This document shows, piece by piece, positions 38,497 to 50,269 of a stretch of 64,000 nucleotides of DNA; the stretch's first letter is position 1, and every line of letters starts with the position of its first letter. Under the pieces are notes generated by a model, which was not told the DNA's origin, made no database searches, and worked only from the letters and a program-made list of their open reading frames with translations. The stretch is from Pseudomonas sp. NBRC 111124. Its GTDB lineage: Bacteria > Pseudomonadota > Gammaproteobacteria > Pseudomonadales > Pseudomonadaceae. The position numbers and the translations under genes were made by a program. The stretch covers positions 1-64,000 of the forward strand of contig NZ_BCBA01000027.1 of assembly GCF_001320245.1 (NCBI RefSeq). The letters run 5' to 3'.

Positions 38497-40602
38497 TTAG
38501 ACGCCCGAGGCCTTGGCCGCGGCAACGTCTTTGATCGACAGCTTGATACGGCCGCGGTTGTCCACGTCCAGTACCAGTACTTCAACTTCCTGGCCTTCTT
38601 TCAATACGTCGGTGACTTTCTCTACGCGAGCGTCGCTCAGCATCGAGATGTGCACCAGGCCGTCCTTGCCAGGCAGGATGTTGACGAAGGCGCCGAAGTC
38701 GACGATGCGCTCAACCTTGCCGACGTAGATCTTGCCGATCTCGGCCTCGGCGGTGATGCCCAGGATGCGCTGCTTGGCAGCGTCTGCCGCTTCCTTGGTT
38801 TCGCCGAAGATCTTGATCGAGCCGTCGTCTTCGATGTCGATCGAAGCCTTGGTCTCTTCGCAGATGGCGCGAATGGTAGCGCCGCCTTTGCCGATGACGT
38901 CACGGATCTTGTCGGTGTCGATCTTCATCGCGATCATGGTCGGGGCGTTGGCCGACAGTTCGGTACGCGACTGGCCAATGATCTGGTTCATCTGGCCGAG
39001 GATGTTCAGGCGCGCTTCCAGGGCCTGGCCCAGGGCGATTTCCATGATTTCTTCGGTGATGCCGTTGATCTTGATGTCCATCTGCAGCGCGGTAACGCCT
39101 TTGGCGGTACCCGCTACCTTGAAGTCCATGTCGCCGAGGTGGTCTTCGTCACCCAGGATGTCGGTCAGGACCGCGAATTTCTCGCCTTCCTTGACCAGGC
39201 CCATGGCGATACCCGCAACGGGTGCCTTCATCGGAACACCGGCGTCCATCAGTGCCAGGGAGGCACCGCAGACCGAAGCCATGGAGCTGGAACCGTTGGA
39301 TTCGGTGATTTCCGAAACTACACGGATGGTGTACGGGAACACGTCAGCGGCTGGCAGCATGGCCTGAACCGAACGACGGGCCAGACGGCCGTGGCCGATT
39401 TCGCGGCGGCCAGCACCACCCATGCGGCCACACTCGCCTACCGAGAACGGTGGGAAGTTGTAGTGCAGCATGAACGGGTCTTTCTTCTCGCCTTCGAGGG
39501 TGTCCAGCAGCTGGGCGTCACGCGCAGTACCCAGGGTCGCAACGACCAGGGCCTGGGTTTCACCACGGGTGAACAGGGCCGAACCGTGAGTCTTCGGCAG
39601 TACGCCGACTTCGATGTTCAGCGGGCGCACGGTCTTGGTGTCGCGGCCGTCGATACGTGGCTTGCCGTTGACGATGTTTTCGCGAACGGTGCGGTATTCG
39701 ATTTCGCCGAAGATTTCTTTGACTTCGCCAGCCGAAGGCTGACCTTCTTCACCGGAGAACTTGGCGATCGCCTGATCGCGCAGCTCGCCCAGGCGTGCAT
39801 AACGGTCGGCCTTGACGGTGATGGTGTAGCCCTGCGAAACGGCTTCGCCGAACTCAGCGCGGATAGCGTTGAACAGCTCGGTGTTGGCAACGGCCGGCTT
39901 CCAGTCCCACGTCGGCTTGGCAGCTTCAGCAGCCAGCTCTTTGACAGCCTGGATGACAACCTGGAATTCGTCGTGGGCGAAGAGTACGGCGCCCAGCATC
40001 TGGTCTTCGGTCAGCTCTTGGGCTTCCGATTCAACCATCAGCACGGCATCGGAAGTACCGGCAACGACCATGTCCAGGCTCGAGGCAGCCAGTTGCTCGT
40101 AGGTCGGGTTCAGCAGGTAACCGGTGCTTTCGTGGAAGGCAACGCGGGCAGCGCCGATCGGGCCTTCGAACGGAATGCCGGAGATTGCCAGGGCAGCCGA
40201 GGTACCGATCATCGCAGCGATGTCCGGATCGGTCTTCTTGCTGGTGGAAACCACGGTGCAGACGACCTGCACTTCGTTCATGAAACCTTCTGGGAACAGC
40301 GGACGGATCGGACGGTCGATCAGGCGCGAGGTCAGCGTCTCTTTCTCGGAAGGACGGCCTTCACGCTTGAAGAAGCCACCCGGGATCTTGCCGGCGGCGT
40401 AGGTCTTTTCCTGGTAGTGGACCGACAGCGGGAAGAAACCCTTGCCTGGATCGGCCTGCTTGGCACCTACCACGGTCACCAGCACGGTGACATCGTTGTC
40501 GACGGTAACCAGCACGGCGCCGGTTGCCTGACGGGCGATACGGCCCGTTTCGAGAGTAACGGTCGATTGACCGAACTGGAATTTCTTGATTACCGGGTTC
40601 AC
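38497..40602 (-). CDS. pnp: Polynucleotide phosphorylase
   Basis: PNPase degrades RNA 3' to 5' with phosphate and is a degradosome partner. It has 701 residues with two RNase PH-like domains (first about 10-145, second about 310-545, containing GQAL and MGLVKEG motifs). The KH domain ([19 protein letters not shown]) covers about 554-615 and the S1 domain ([18 protein letters not shown]) about 622-690. It follows rpsO after 250 bases; that spacer contains a hairpin where RNase III-type processing and autoregulation would be expected. Confidence 0.97.
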   Translation of the reverse strand: MNPVIKKFQFGQSTVTLETGRIARQATGAVLVTVDNDVTVLVTVVGAKQADPGKGFFPLSVHYQEKTYAAGKIPGGFFKREGRPSEKETLTSRLIDRPIRPLFPEGFMNEVQVVCTVVSTSKKTDPDIAAMIGTSAALAISGIPFEGPIGAARVAFHESTGYLLNPTYEQLAASSLDMVVAGTSDAVLMVESEAQELTEDQMLGAVLFAHDEFQVVIQAVKELAAEAAKPTWDWKPAVANTELFNAIRAEFGEAVSQGYTITVKADRYARLGELRDQAIAKFSGEEGQPSAGEVKEIFGEIEYRTVRENIVNGKPRIDGRDTKTVRPLNIEVGVLPKTHGSALFTRGETQALVVATLGTARDAQLLDTLEGEKKDPFMLHYNFPPFSVGECGRMGGAGRREIGHGRLARRSVQAMLPAADVFPYTIRVVSEITESNGSSSMASVCGASLALMDAGVPMKAPVAGIAMGLVKEGEKFAVLTDILGDEDHLGDMDFKVAGTAKGVTALQMDIKINGITEEIMEIALGQALEARLNILGQMNQIIGQSRTELSANAPTMIAMKIDTDKIRDVIGKGGATIRAICEETKASIDIEDDGSIKIFGETKEAADAAKQRILGITAEAEIGKIYVGKVERIVDFGAFVNILPGKDGLVHISMLSDARVEKVTDVLKEGQEVEVLVLDVDNRGRIKLSIKDVAAAKASGV

Positions 40603-40789
40603 GGTTTCCTACCTTTTTCAGTGGCTCTGGGGGAACTGGTTTCTTGCGAATTCTTGGGCAGAACGGGGAATCGGCCCCATTGACCGTCCAGATACAACAC
40701 GAGGCTGGGAGCCTGGCGCCAAGCGGAAGAATCCGCTCAGCATTGCCAGGCTGCCAACCTCGGAGATACGCGTAGCGTGCCCGACGACC

Positions 40790-40806
40790 ATGCTGCGAAG
40801 CAGCAT
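40790..40806 (-). promoter_or_regulatory. Hairpin in the rpsO-pnp spacer
   Basis: Perfect 7-bp stem ATGCTGC / GCAGCAT with a GAA loop, about 50 bases after rpsO, inside the 250-base spacer 40603-40852. It may be the rpsO terminator or a processing signal for pnp mRNA. The remainder of the spacer holds no ORF I can support. Confidence 0.5.
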
Positions 40807-40852
40807 AGCCGAAGCGTGCGACACGCCATGCACACCACTGACCAGGCCGCTA

Positions 40853-41122
40853 TTAGCGACGCAGGCCCAGGCGAGCGATCAGCGCGCTGTAACGAGTGGT
40901 GTCTTTGCCCTTCAGGTAGTCCAGCAGCTTACGACGCTGGTTAACCATACGGATCAGGCCACGACGGGAGTGGTGGTCTTTGCCGTTGGCCTTGAAGTGG
41001 CCTTGCAGCTTGTTGATGTTGGCGGTCAGCAGGGCAACCTGCACTTCCGGGCTACCGGTGTCGCCGGCGGCTTGCTGGTAGTCGGCAACGATTTGAGCTT
41101 TTTCTGCAACGTCGAGGGCCAT
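40853..41122 (-). CDS. rpsO: 30S ribosomal protein S15
   Basis: S15 binds the central domain of 16S rRNA early in 30S assembly. It has 89 residues from ATG 41122 ([12 protein letters not shown]), with the conserved [13 protein letters not shown] and [32 protein letters not shown] precedes the ATG. The 149-base leader contains CAGGGA...TCCCTG and GGATCCCGC...GCGGGGTCC hairpins, where S15 autoregulation might act. Confidence 0.98.
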   Translation of the reverse strand: MALDVAEKAQIVADYQQAAGDTGSPEVQVALLTANINKLQGHFKANGKDHHSRRGLIRMVNQRRKLLDYLKGKDTTRYSALIARLGLRR

Positions 41123-41271
41123 GAGCCATCTCCTGATAAACGGATCCCGCAAGCGGGGTCCAATAGGCCAGGGACATATCCCTGTATTAATAAAAAGAGG
41201 TGTGACCGTGCCTACTGACAGCCATCCTCGATGCCACCGGTTTCAGCCGAAGCCTCAGCCAGTGGTTTCGG

Positions 41272-42189
41272 TCATTCCGACCGAATCAGTCGACGCGGCG
41301 CAATGCGCCCGTCTTCGCTCACTTCACCGATACCGATGAAGCGACCGTTGTGATCCTGTACGCGGACCATGCCGAACTGCGGTGCATCCGGCGCACGCAC
41401 TGCCTGGCCATGCAGCCAGTAGAAAGCGCTGTGCTCGGACAGGCACACCAGTGGCCAATCCTGCAGCCCGCTGTCGGAAGGCATCAGGAAGCGATCGAGT
41501 GCTTCGTTGCCACCTTCGGCATGGGCCTGTTCGAGTTCCTCGAGGGTCACCGTCTGGGCCAGGGCGAAAGGCCCGGCCTGAGTCCGGCGCAACTCGGCGA
41601 CATAAGCGCCGCAGCCCAGAGCCTCGCCGATATCCTCCACCAAGGTGCGGATATAGGTGCCTTTGCTGCAGCCTACTGACAACCGTGCACGGGTGCCTTC
41701 GCACTCGAGCAACTCCAAGCGGCCAATAGTAACAGAACGCGCCTCGCGCTCCACTACCTCTCCTGCACGCGCCAGTTTGTACAGCGGCTGGCCGTCGCGC
41801 TTGAGCGCCGAGTACATCGGCGGTACTTGAAGGATTTCACCGCGAAAACGCGGGATTACGGCTTCGATATCGACGCGACCAACGGTCACCTCGCGGGTCT
41901 GCAGCACTTCGCCTTCAGCGTCCGCAGTGGTAGTAGTCTGCCCCATCTGCATGACCGTTTCGTAGCCCTTGTCGGAATCGAGCAGGTACTGTGAAAACTT
42001 GGTCGCCTCACCAAAGCACAGCGGCAGCACGCCGGTCGCCAGCGGGTCGAGGCTGCCGGTGTGGCCGGCCTTCTCGGCATTCAGCAGCCAGCGGACCTTC
42101 TGCAGCGCGGCGTTGGAGGTGAAGCCCAGCGGCTTGTCGAGCAGGATGATGCCGCTGACGTCGCGGCGGATACGTTTGACCTGGGCCAC
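41272..42189 (-). CDS. truB: tRNA pseudouridine(55) synthase
   Basis: TruB makes pseudouridine 55 in the T loop of tRNAs. It has 305 residues with the catalytic Asp in [16 protein letters not shown], a KPLGFTSN start region and [15 protein letters not shown]-terminal PUA-like segment covers about 250-305. It lies three bases from rbfA in the leftward translation cluster. Confidence 0.97.
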   Translation of the reverse strand: MAQVKRIRRDVSGIILLDKPLGFTSNAALQKVRWLLNAEKAGHTGSLDPLATGVLPLCFGEATKFSQYLLDSDKGYETVMQMGQTTTTADAEGEVLQTREVTVGRVDIEAVIPRFRGEILQVPPMYSALKRDGQPLYKLARAGEVVEREARSVTIGRLELLECEGTRARLSVGCSKGTYIRTLVEDIGEALGCGAYVAELRRTQAGPFALAQTVTLEELEQAHAEGGNEALDRFLMPSDSGLQDWPLVCLSEHSAFYWLHGQAVRAPDAPQFGMVRVQDHNGRFIGIGEVSEDGRIAPRRLIRSE

Positions 42190-42192
42190 CGC

Positions 42193-42591
42193 TTACTCCT
42201 TGGCGTCCGACTCGTCGGCATCCTTGTGCAGGCGGTCTTCGGCCACTGCACGCTCGATCAGCGCCGACAGGTGGACACCGCGGCTGACACTTTCATCGAA
42301 GTGGAAGTGCAACTGCGGCACGCTGCGCAGCTGCATCGAGCGGCCCAGGTGCAGGCGCAGGAAGCTGGCGGCGCTGTTCAGGGCCTTGAGCGACTGCTGC
42401 ACGGCGTCTGGCGTTTCTTCGCCCATGACGGTGATGAAGACCTTGGCATGGCCCAGGTCGCGGCTGACATCCACGGCGGTGATGGTCACCAGGCCGACGC
42501 GTGGGTCTTTGACTTCGCGGCGGATCAGATCGGCCAGCTCGCGCTGCATCTGATCGCCGATACGTTGGGTACGGCTGTATTCTTTGGCCAT
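42193..42591 (-). CDS. rbfA: Ribosome-binding factor A
   Basis: RbfA is a KH-like 30S maturation and cold-adaptation factor. It has 132 residues from ATG 42591 ([19 protein letters not shown]), with [12 protein letters not shown] and [12 protein letters not shown] conserved. The C-terminal tail is acidic (DADESDAKE). The 116-base gap to infB contains a 10-bp hairpin. Confidence 0.96.
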   Translation of the reverse strand: MAKEYSRTQRIGDQMQRELADLIRREVKDPRVGLVTITAVDVSRDLGHAKVFITVMGEETPDAVQQSLKALNSAASFLRLHLGRSMQLRSVPQLHFHFDESVSRGVHLSALIERAVAEDRLHKDADESDAKE

Positions 42592-42618
42592 TCTTGCTAC
42601 CTGTAACTTAAAGCGGCA

Positions 42619-42652
42619 AACGCCCGGTGAGGCTGAAGCCTGACCGGGCGTT
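42619..42652 (-). terminator. Hairpin between infB and rbfA
   Basis: Stem AACGCCCGGT / ACCGGGCGTT (10 bp) with an inner AGGC/GCCT pairing, followed leftward by TTTGCC. It lies inside the operon, so it more likely trims expression or marks an RNA-processing point than fully terminates. Confidence 0.55.
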
Positions 42653-42707
42653 ACCTTCTGGGGCGCTGCCCACCGCCCTGCGGCGGGGGCTGGCGCCCTG
42701 CTCACCC

Positions 42708-45248
42708 TTAAAGGGTACGAGCAACCTGGACTTTCTCGAAGACTTCGATCTTGTCGCCGACCTTGACGTCGTTGTAGCTCTTGACGCCAATACCGCACTC
42801 CATGCCCGAACGCACTTCGGAAGCGTCGTCCTTGAAGCGACGCAGCGATTCCAGCTCGCCTTCGAAGATCACAACGTCGTCGCGCAGTACGCGGATCGGA
42901 CGGTTGCGGTACACGGTACCTTCGATGACCATACAGCCAGCGATGGCGCCGAACTTCGGCGAACGGAACACGTCACGCACTTCGGCAACACCCAGGATGT
43001 TCTCGCGAACATCGCTGCCGAGCATGCCGGTCAGGGCTTTCTTGACGTCTTCGATGATGTCGTAGATCACGTTGTAGTAACGCATATCCAGACCTTCCTG
43101 CTCGACGATCTTGCGCGCGCCGGCATCGGCACGCACGTTGAAGCCGAACAGTACTGCATTCGAAGCCAGCGCCAGGTTAGCGTCGCTTTCGGTGATACCA
43201 CCGACGCCGCCACCGATGACGCGTACCTGAACTTCGTCGTTGCCCAGACCGCCCAGCGAGCCCTGCAGTGCTTCCAGGGAACCACGCACGTCGGTCTTGA
43301 GGACGATGTTGAGGGTCTTCTTCTCTTCCTGACCCATGGTCTCGAAGATGTTTTCCAGCTTGCCGGCGTGAGCACGGGCCAGCTTGACCTCGCGGTACTT
43401 GCCTTGACGGAACAGGGCAACTTCACGGGCCTTCTTCTCGTCGGCAACCACGGACAGCTCGTCACCGGCTTCCGGGGTACCGTCCAGGCCGAGAATCTCG
43501 ACCGGGATCGACGGGCCGGCTTCCTTCACAGGCTTGCCGTTCTCGTCGAGCATGGCACGTACGCGGCCATAGTTGGAACCGCACAGGACCATGTCGCCCT
43601 GACGCAGGGTACCGTCCTGAACCAGGATGGTGGCCACTGGGCCGCGGCCCTTGTCCAGGCGCGATTCGACCACAACGCCACGACCTGGAGCGGTCGGGGT
43701 AGCAGTCAGCTCGAGGATCTCGGCCTGCAGCAGGACAGCTTCGAGCAGTTCGTCGACACCGGTACCCATCTTCGCCGAAACCTTGACGAACGGAGTGTCA
43801 CCACCCCAGTCCTCGGAGGTCACGCCTTCGACGGCCAGTTCGTTGCGGATGCGATCGAGGTCGGCACCCGGCTTGTCGATCTTGTTCACTGCAACCACCA
43901 GCGGAACGCCAGCTGCCTTGGCATGCTGAACGGCTTCGCGGGTCTGCGGCATCACGCCGTCGTCCGCCGCCACCACCAAGATGACGATGTCGGTCGCCTT
44001 GGCACCGCGAGCACGCATCTGAGTGAACGCAGCGTGGCCCGGGGTATCGAGGAAGGTGACCATGCCGCGGTCGGTTTCCACGTGGTAGGCACCGATGTGC
44101 TGGGTAATACCACCGGCTTCGCCAGCAGCAACCTTGGCACGACGGATGTAGTCGAGCAGCGAGGTCTTGCCATGGTCAACGTGACCCATGACGGTAACCA
44201 CCGGCGCGCGCGACTCGGCCTTGCCTTCGAACTTCAGCGATTCGGCCAGGGAGTCTTCCAGGGCGGTGTCGCTGACCAAGGTGACCTTGTGGCCCAGCTC
44301 TTCTGCGATCAGTTGAGCGGTTTCCTGGTCGAGCACCTGGTTGATGGTCACCGGGGTGCCCATCTTGAACATGAACTTGACCACTTCAGCGCCCTTGACG
44401 GACATCTGGTTGGCCAGCTCGGAGACGGTGATGGTCTCGCCGATGGTCACGTCACGAATGACAGGACCGGTCGGGTTCTGGAAGCCGTGCTGGTTACGCT
44501 TCTTCAGCTTGCTCTTGCCACCACGGCCACGACGAGCGCCATCGCTCTCTTCGTCGGTGGTGCGCGGCGCGGCGCGAGGCGTCGGAGCTTTCTCCTTCTC
44601 CTTCACCTTGACCTTGATCGACACGCGCGGCGCTTCGCCACGACGCTCGCCACCACGACGGTCTTCGTCACGGGTGCGGCCTTCGTTGCGACGGGCTTCG
44701 TCTTTCTTGCGCTCGGCAGCACGGGCTGCGGCGTCTTCGGACGCCGGCACGTCAGCGACTACCGGGGCTGGTGCCGCGGCAGGTGCTGGCTCGGCCTTGG
44801 CGGCAGGCGCCGGGGCTGCAGCAGCGCTATCGGCCGCCTGACGGCGAGCCTGCTCTTCGTTGCGCTGGCGAACTTCGGCCTCGACCTTGTCGCGAGCGGC
44901 ATTTTCAGCCGCGCGGCGCTCATCCAGCTCACGCTTCTGCTCAGCCTGGATTTCTTCAGGGCTGCGCTGCACGAAAACTTTCTTCTTGCGTACTTCTACG
45001 CTGATGCTCTTGCTACCGGCGACACGCAGGGTGCTGGTGGTCTTGCGCTGCAAGGTAATCTTGCGCGGCTCTTCCGCCTTGCTCTTGTGGCTGCTCTTCA
45101 AATGAGTCAGCAGGGTCTGCTTCTCATTGTCGGTCACTACCTGACCGGCGTCGGTGTGCGGCAGACCTGCCTCACGCATCTGCTGCAGCAGGCGCTCAAC
45201 CGGTGCCTCGACCTCTTGGGCCAGTTCTTTCACCGTGACTTGCGTCAT
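42708..45248 (-). CDS. infB: Translation initiation factor IF-2
   Basis: IF-2 brings fMet-tRNA to the 30S subunit. It has 846 residues: an N-terminal IF2-N domain ([19 protein letters not shown]), a long charged and Ala/Pro-rich linker (about 95-270) and a second IF2-N. The GTPase domain has GHVDHGKT from Gly355, DTPGHAAF and NKIDK, and domains II-IV follow. Pseudomonas IF-2 is normally about 840 residues. It is 27 bases downstream of nusA. Confidence 0.98.
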   Translation of the reverse strand: MTQVTVKELAQEVEAPVERLLQQMREAGLPHTDAGQVVTDNEKQTLLTHLKSSHKSKAEEPRKITLQRKTTSTLRVAGSKSISVEVRKKKVFVQRSPEEIQAEQKRELDERRAAENAARDKVEAEVRQRNEEQARRQAADSAAAAPAPAAKAEPAPAAAPAPVVADVPASEDAAARAAERKKDEARRNEGRTRDEDRRGGERRGEAPRVSIKVKVKEKEKAPTPRAAPRTTDEESDGARRGRGGKSKLKKRNQHGFQNPTGPVIRDVTIGETITVSELANQMSVKGAEVVKFMFKMGTPVTINQVLDQETAQLIAEELGHKVTLVSDTALEDSLAESLKFEGKAESRAPVVTVMGHVDHGKTSLLDYIRRAKVAAGEAGGITQHIGAYHVETDRGMVTFLDTPGHAAFTQMRARGAKATDIVILVVAADDGVMPQTREAVQHAKAAGVPLVVAVNKIDKPGADLDRIRNELAVEGVTSEDWGGDTPFVKVSAKMGTGVDELLEAVLLQAEILELTATPTAPGRGVVVESRLDKGRGPVATILVQDGTLRQGDMVLCGSNYGRVRAMLDENGKPVKEAGPSIPVEILGLDGTPEAGDELSVVADEKKAREVALFRQGKYREVKLARAHAGKLENIFETMGQEEKKTLNIVLKTDVRGSLEALQGSLGGLGNDEVQVRVIGGGVGGITESDANLALASNAVLFGFNVRADAGARKIVEQEGLDMRYYNVIYDIIEDVKKALTGMLGSDVRENILGVAEVRDVFRSPKFGAIAGCMVIEGTVYRNRPIRVLRDDVVIFEGELESLRRFKDDASEVRSGMECGIGVKSYNDVKVGDKIEVFEKVQVARTL

Positions 45249-45275
45249 GCACTTCTCTCCTCAGGCCGCGCCTAA

Positions 45276-46757
45276 TTACTCGAACCAGTGGGCTCGGGCG
45301 GCCATGATCAACTTGCCGGCACGCTCTTCGTCGATGCCGTCGATGTCGAGCAGATCGTCGATCGACTGCTCGGCCAGGTCTTCGCGGTTAACCACGCCGC
45401 GCACCGCCAGTTCAGCCGCCAGGTCCTTGTCCATGCCCTCAAGGGAGAGCAGGTCTTCGGCCGGGTGGGCGTCTGCCAGTTTTTCTTCGGTAGCGATGGC
45501 CTTGGTCAACAAACGGTCCTTGGCTCGAGCGCGGAGCTCATTGACGATATCTTCGTCAAAGCCATCGATGTTGAGCATTTCTTCCAACGGTACGTAGGCA
45601 ATTTCTTCGAGGCTGGTGAAGCCTTCGTCGACCAGCACTTGGGCCAGCTCCTCGTCGACTTCCAGTTCATCGATGAAATTGCGCAGGATGTCACCGGTTT
45701 CAGCCTGTTGCTTGGCCTGGATGTCCTTCTCGGTCATCACGTTCAGGGTCCAACCGGTCAACTGACTGGCCAAACGAACGTTCTGACCGCCACGGCCAAT
45801 GGCCTGGGCCAGGTTGTCCTCGGCAACGGCGATGTCCATCGCATGGGCATCCTCGTCAACGATGATCGCCGCGACTTCAGCCGGCGACATGGCGTTGATG
45901 ACGAACTGCGCCGGGTTATCGTCCCACAGGACGATATCCACACGCTCACCACCCAACTCTCCGGATACGGCCTGGACACGCGAACCGCGCATGCCGATAC
46001 AGGCACCTTGCGGGTCGATGCGCTTGTCCTTGGAGCGGACGGCGATCTTGGCACGCGACCCCGGATCACGGGATGCAGCCATGACTTCGATAAGGCCTTC
46101 AGCAATTTCCGGCACTTCAATGCGGAAAAGCTCGATCAGCATCTGCGGCGCAGTGCGCGAAAGAATCAGCTGAGGGCCACGGTTTTCGGTGCGAATCTCC
46201 TTGAGCAGTGCGCGCAAGCGCACACCGACCCGGAAGGTCTCGCGTGGAATGATGTCTTCACGTGCCAGCAAGGCCTCGGCATTGTTGCCCAGGTCGACGA
46301 TTACGTTATCGCGGGTGACCTTCTTGACGGTACCGGAGATGATCTCGTTGACCCGTTCGCGGTAAGCGTCGACCACCTGGGCGCGCTCGGCCTCGCGGAC
46401 CTTCTGCACGATGACCTGCTTGGCGGTCTGCGCGGCGATACGGCCGAATTCGATGGACTCGATCTTTTCTTCGATCACGTCACCGATTTTCGCTTCCGGG
46501 TGAGTGTCCTTGATCTTGTCCAGCCAGGTTTCGATCGCCGGATCGTCCAGGTCGTTCTCGTCGACCACGGTCCAGCGACGGAAAGTCTCGTAGCTACCGG
46601 TGTGGCGGTTGATTTCCACACGCAGGTCGACTTCGTCCTCAAAACGTTTTTTGGTTGCAGTAGCCAGGGCCACTTCCAGCGCTTCGAAAATGACGCCGGG
46701 CGGTACACCTTTTTCGTTGGATACCGATTCAACAACCAGCAGTACTTCTTTGCTCAT
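45276..46757 (-). CDS. nusA: Transcription termination/antitermination factor NusA
   Basis: NusA binds RNA polymerase and nascent RNA in pausing, termination and rrn antitermination. It has 493 residues from ATG 46757 ([17 protein letters not shown]). The order is N-terminal domain, S1, two KH domains ([20 protein letters not shown] and [16 protein letters not shown]), then two acidic repeats at the C-terminus. It follows rimP in the conserved order. Confidence 0.98.
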   Translation of the reverse strand: MSKEVLLVVESVSNEKGVPPGVIFEALEVALATATKKRFEDEVDLRVEINRHTGSYETFRRWTVVDENDLDDPAIETWLDKIKDTHPEAKIGDVIEEKIESIEFGRIAAQTAKQVIVQKVREAERAQVVDAYRERVNEIISGTVKKVTRDNVIVDLGNNAEALLAREDIIPRETFRVGVRLRALLKEIRTENRGPQLILSRTAPQMLIELFRIEVPEIAEGLIEVMAASRDPGSRAKIAVRSKDKRIDPQGACIGMRGSRVQAVSGELGGERVDIVLWDDNPAQFVINAMSPAEVAAIIVDEDAHAMDIAVAEDNLAQAIGRGGQNVRLASQLTGWTLNVMTEKDIQAKQQAETGDILRNFIDELEVDEELAQVLVDEGFTSLEEIAYVPLEEMLNIDGFDEDIVNELRARAKDRLLTKAIATEEKLADAHPAEDLLSLEGMDKDLAAELAVRGVVNREDLAEQSIDDLLDIDGIDEERAGKLIMAARAHWFE

Positions 46758-46816
46758 CGTACGCCTCGCCTTGCGCAAGCCATTGGGCCCGGATAGTCCG
46801 CCGGGCCCGGCACGTC

Positions 46817-47275
46817 TCAGTCAAAACTGGGAATAATATTGGCCTTGTCGATCGAGTCGATCGGCAGCAGGAACTCTTGATTGTCCACCTGGACGACCAC
46901 GTCCTGCTCCTCCACACCGCGGAGAAGGCCCTGGAAGTTACGACGCCCCTCGAAGGGTGAACGCAGCTTGATCTTCACTTGTTCGCCGGCATGCGAGGCA
47001 AACTGTTCCAGAGTGAACAGTGGGCGATCCATGCCTGGAGAGGAGACCTCAAGGGTATATTCGCTGCTGATCGGATCTTCTACATCGAGGATCGCGCTGG
47101 CCTGACGGCTGACCGCTTCGCAGTCGTCCACCAGGATGCCGTCTTCCTTGTCGATGTAGATGCGCAGTACCGAATGCTTACCCTGGGATACGAACTCGAT
47201 CCCCCAGCACTGATAGCCCAGACCCTCGACCACCGGGGCCAACAAGGCCTGCAACTGTTCTAGCTTGCTCGACAC
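46817..47275 (-). CDS. rimP: Ribosome maturation factor RimP
   Basis: RimP helps mature the 30S subunit. I place the start at GTG 47275 ([12 protein letters not shown]), giving 152 residues, because GAGGGGG lies five bases before it; an ATG six codons upstream would put that site inside the gene. Family motifs [26 protein letters not shown] and [12 protein letters not shown] are present. It is the first gene of the nusA-infB-rbfA-truB-rpsO-pnp run. Confidence 0.95.
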   Translation of the reverse strand: MSSKLEQLQALLAPVVEGLGYQCWGIEFVSQGKHSVLRIYIDKEDGILVDDCEAVSRQASAILDVEDPISSEYTLEVSSPGMDRPLFTLEQFASHAGEQVKIKLRSPFEGRRNFQGLLRGVEEQDVVVQVDNQEFLLPIDSIDKANIIPSFD

Positions 47276-47304
47276 CTGAACCCCCTCGTGCATGCTGTGC
47301 AAAT

Positions 47305-47326
47305 AAAAAATGGGCGAAGCGCCCAT
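47305..47326 (-). terminator. Terminator upstream of rimP
   Basis: Stem ATGGGCG / CGCCCAT-type hairpin with six A on the plus strand, giving a T-run leftward. With the terminator at 47375 it insulates rimP from tRNA transcription. Confidence 0.75.
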
Positions 47327-47374
47327 CCCTGAAAGCGCCGTAGGACAACGACGCCGTAAATTTTGTTCGGCTAG

Positions 47375-47397
47375 CAAAAAGCCCCTGAAAAGGGGCT
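47375..47397 (-). terminator. Terminator directly after tRNA-fMet
   Basis: Stem AGCCCCT / AGGGGCT with a GAAA loop and a five-base T-run on the minus strand, ten bases past the tRNA 3' end. Confidence 0.88.
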
Positions 47398-47407
47398 CCG
47401 CTGAAGC

Positions 47408-47484
<77 letters not shown>

Positions 47485-47552
47485 ACAAAGCTGGGGCGAA
47501 AGTATAAGACTTAACCTGCTTATGGGTCAAACCCAAACCTTCACCTGCAAGA

Positions 47553-47571
47553 AAGCCCGCTAAAGCGGGCT
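47553..47571 (-). terminator. Terminator between tRNA-Leu and tRNA-fMet
   Basis: Perfect 7-bp stem AGCCCGC / GCGGGCT with a TAAA loop; leftward it is followed by TTTC. It implies that tRNA-fMet has its own promoter. Confidence 0.75.
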
Positions 47572-47584
47572 CTCAAGCTTCAAT

Positions 47585-47670
47585 TGGTACCGAGAAGGGG
47601 ACTCGAACCCCTACACCCTATGGGCACAACCACCTCAAGGTTGCGTGTCTACCAATTCCACCACCTCGGC
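47585..47670 (-). tRNA. tRNA-Leu (GAG)
   Basis: An 86-nt class II tRNA with encoded CCA and a long variable arm. The anticodon loop TTGAGGT gives anticodon GAG, reading CTC and CTT leucine codons. It follows secG by 20 bases, so it may be co-transcribed with secG. Confidence 0.95.
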
Positions 47671-47690
47671 AATACTACATTTGAAACCCG

Positions 47691-48086
47691 TTACTTCTGC
47701 TCTTCGGCTGGAGGAGGAACATCACCTTTAGCGGCGGTGTCGCTCTTCTGCTCTTGGAGCACCGGTACATCATCATTAACTGCCGGCTTTGGCTGCTCTT
47801 TCACTTCAAGCACTGCTGGATCTGGAAGACCTGCTTGGCTAAGCTGGTGAGCTTGTTGCTTCGCGAAGTATCCTAACCCAAGTGCTGTCAAAAAGAAAGT
47901 GGCAGCGAGTATTGCAGTCAATTTACTTAGAAACGTTGCAGAGCCCTGGCTCCCGAACACGGTATTAGAGGCACCCGCGCCGAAAGATGCACCTGCTTCC
48001 GCACCTTTACCCTGTTGAAGCAGAACCAGCACTACAAGCGACAGCGCTGCCAACAGATGAAAAACAACGATAACTGTTTCCAGCAT
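47691..48086 (-). CDS. secG: SecG, preprotein translocase subunit
   Basis: SecG assists SecYEG protein export. It has 131 residues from ATG 48086 ([18 protein letters not shown]), with two membrane segments (about 2-22 and 53-73) flanking the conserved loop [21 protein letters not shown] charged Pro/Glu-rich tail of about 45 residues follows and is longer than in E. coli SecG (110 residues). It is four bases downstream of tpiA. Confidence 0.96.
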   Translation of the reverse strand: MLETVIVVFHLLAALSLVVLVLLQQGKGAEAGASFGAGASNTVFGSQGSATFLSKLTAILAATFFLTALGLGYFAKQQAHQLSQAGLPDPAVLEVKEQPKPAVNDDVPVLQEQKSDTAAKGDVPPPAEEQK

Positions 48087-48090
48087 TTGT

Positions 48091-48846
48091 TCAGTTTCCT
48101 GCGGCGCGACAAATTGCACCGAATTCGTCTGCGTTCAGGGACGCTCCACCAATGAGCCCCCCATCGATATCCGGCATGCCGAACAGTTCGGCCGCATTGG
48201 CCGCCTTCACGCTGCCGCCGTAGAGAAGCTGCACGTTTGCGGCAACTTCGGCGTCTTCGGCCGCCAACTGAGCCCGGATGGCTGCATGCACATCCTGAGC
48301 CTGTTGAGGCGAAGCCGTCAAACCTGTGCCAATGGCCCAAACCGGCTCATAGGCGATTACTGCATTGGCAAAAGCTTTAACACCGAACGCGTCGATGATA
48401 CTGCTTAGTTGACCCCCGACAACTTCGAGGGTTTTGCCTGCCTCACGCTCTTCGAGAGTTTCCCCTACGCAGAGCACCGGCATTAAACCACTAAGTTGAG
48501 CGGCTGCAAACTTATCTTTCAGCACTTCTTCACTTTCGCCGATGATCTGGCGACGCTCGGAGTGGCCAATCAAGACCAACTTGCAACCTGCTTCAACCAA
48601 CTGACTCGGTGCAACTTCACCGGTCAGCGCGCCCTGTTCGGGCTTTACCGCAGAATTCTGTGCTCCGACAGTAATCCCCTTGCCTTGCAATCCATCAACC
48701 ACCTGATTGATGAACAGCGCAGGCGGGAACACCGCGACTTCAACACCGTCTGGCACGGACATATTGCCCAGGCCCAGGATCAGCTCAGCGACGCTGGCGC
48801 GGGTACCGTGCATCTTCCAGTTACCAGCTACCATGGGGCGACGCAT
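48091..48846 (-). CDS. tpiA: Triosephosphate isomerase
   Basis: TpiA interconverts glyceraldehyde-3-phosphate and dihydroxyacetone phosphate. It has 251 residues of (beta/alpha)8 fold, with the N-terminal Asn/Lys pair (AGNWKMHG), the electrophilic His in LIGHSERR and the catalytic Glu in [11 protein letters not shown]. It precedes secG, the usual Pseudomonas arrangement. Confidence 0.98.
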   Translation of the reverse strand: MRRPMVAGNWKMHGTRASVAELILGLGNMSVPDGVEVAVFPPALFINQVVDGLQGKGITVGAQNSAVKPEQGALTGEVAPSQLVEAGCKLVLIGHSERRQIIGESEEVLKDKFAAAQLSGLMPVLCVGETLEEREAGKTLEVVGGQLSSIIDAFGVKAFANAVIAYEPVWAIGTGLTASPQQAQDVHAAIRAQLAAEDAEVAANVQLLYGGSVKAANAAELFGMPDIDGGLIGGASLNADEFGAICRAAGN

Positions 48847-48912
48847 GCTTTACCTCGTCGGTCAAAGTGGGCGCAGATCTTACCCAACCCGATCTGCGCT
48901 GGCAAGCCTCTT

Positions 48913-50253
48913 TCAGGCACAAACTTCTGTGACCAGCTTGGCCAGGGCTTCAGCATGGCTGCGCACCTGGTTTTCGTCGTCACCCTCGACCATTACCCGC
49001 ACCAAAGGCTCGGTGCCGGACTTGCGCAGCAGCACACGCCCGCGCCCAGCCATGGCCTCGGTTACCTTTGCGCTGGCCTCCTTGACTGCCGGATGCTCGA
49101 GAGGGTCGACCTTGCTGGCGCCAAAACGCACGTTGATCAACACCTGAGGGCATTTGCGCAGGGCTTGGCGCGCCTGTGCCAGGGTATCCCCACGGCGCTT
49201 GAGCGCCATCAGCACCTGCAGCGCGGCAATGATCGCATCCCCGGTTGTGGTGTGGTTGCAGCACACCACGTGCCCGGAGTTTTCACCACCGAGCGACCAG
49301 TCACGCTCCAGCAGCTCGGCCATCACGTAGCGATCGCCGACCTTGGCCCGCACGAACGGAATGTCCAGGTCCTTGAGCGCAAGCTCCAGGCCCAGGTTAC
49401 TCATCAGTGTACCGACCACGCCGCCCTGCAATTTGCCACGCTCGTGCAGGTCACGCGCAATGATGAACAGCAATTCGTCGCCGTCGACGATGGCGCCAGT
49501 GTGGTCGACCATCAAGACCCGGTCACCATCGCCATCGAAGGCGATACCCAGGTCGGCATGGCCCACCAGCACAGCCGCCTGCAGCGATTCGATGTGGGTC
49601 GAGCCACAGCCCTCATTGATGTTCAGGCCATCCGGCTGCGCATGCAGCACGGTCACGTCGGCGCCGAGTTCGCGGAACACGCTCGGAGCAACCTTGTAGG
49701 TGGCACCATGGGCGCAATCGACCACCAGCTTGAGACCTTCGAAGCTGGTGCTGCTCGGTACGCTGCTCTTGCAGAACTCGATATAGCGGCCGGCCGCGTC
49801 GTTGATCCGGGACACCTTGCCCAGCTTGCCCGACTCGACCACGGTCATCGGCTGATCGAGCAACTCTTCGATCATCAGCTCGACCTCGTCAGGCAGCTTG
49901 GTGCCCTGCCCGGAGAAGAACTTGATGCCGTTGTCGTCGTGCGGGTTGTGCGAAGCACTGATGACGATGCCCGCTTCAGCATGGAACGTGCGGGTCAGGT
50001 AGGCGATGGCCGGCGTTGGCATCGGCCCGAGCAGCATCACGTCAGCACCGGCTGCAGATAAACCGGCTTCGAGCGCGGACTCGAACATGTAACCGGAAAT
50101 ACGCGTGTCCTTGCCCACCAGCACTCGGCAATTGCCTTGCTTGCGGAAGGCCATGCCAGCAGCCCAGCCCAGCTTCAACATGAAGTCTGGAGTGATCGGG
50201 TATTCGCCGACGCGGCCACGAATGCCGTCGGTACCAAAGTATTTTCTGCTCAT
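48913..50253 (-). CDS. glmM: Phosphoglucosamine mutase
   Basis: GlmM converts glucosamine-6-phosphate to glucosamine-1-phosphate for peptidoglycan and LPS. It has 446 residues with the phosphoserine motif [15 protein letters not shown], the Mg-binding DGDGDR and the sugar-binding GGENSGH. It follows folP by 16 bases, forming the common ftsH-folP-glmM order. Confidence 0.97.
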   Translation of the reverse strand: MSRKYFGTDGIRGRVGEYPITPDFMLKLGWAAGMAFRKQGNCRVLVGKDTRISGYMFESALEAGLSAAGADVMLLGPMPTPAIAYLTRTFHAEAGIVISASHNPHDDNGIKFFSGQGTKLPDEVELMIEELLDQPMTVVESGKLGKVSRINDAAGRYIEFCKSSVPSSTSFEGLKLVVDCAHGATYKVAPSVFRELGADVTVLHAQPDGLNINEGCGSTHIESLQAAVLVGHADLGIAFDGDGDRVLMVDHTGAIVDGDELLFIIARDLHERGKLQGGVVGTLMSNLGLELALKDLDIPFVRAKVGDRYVMAELLERDWSLGGENSGHVVCCNHTTTGDAIIAALQVLMALKRRGDTLAQARQALRKCPQVLINVRFGASKVDPLEHPAVKEASAKVTEAMAGRGRVLLRKSGTEPLVRVMVEGDDENQVRSHAEALAKLVTEVCA

Positions 50254-50269
50254 AGGGACTCCAAGGTTC

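Noticed and set aside
42627..45275. 882-codon open frame opposite infB
   Set aside because: Antisense shadow of infB caused by GC-rich codon bias.
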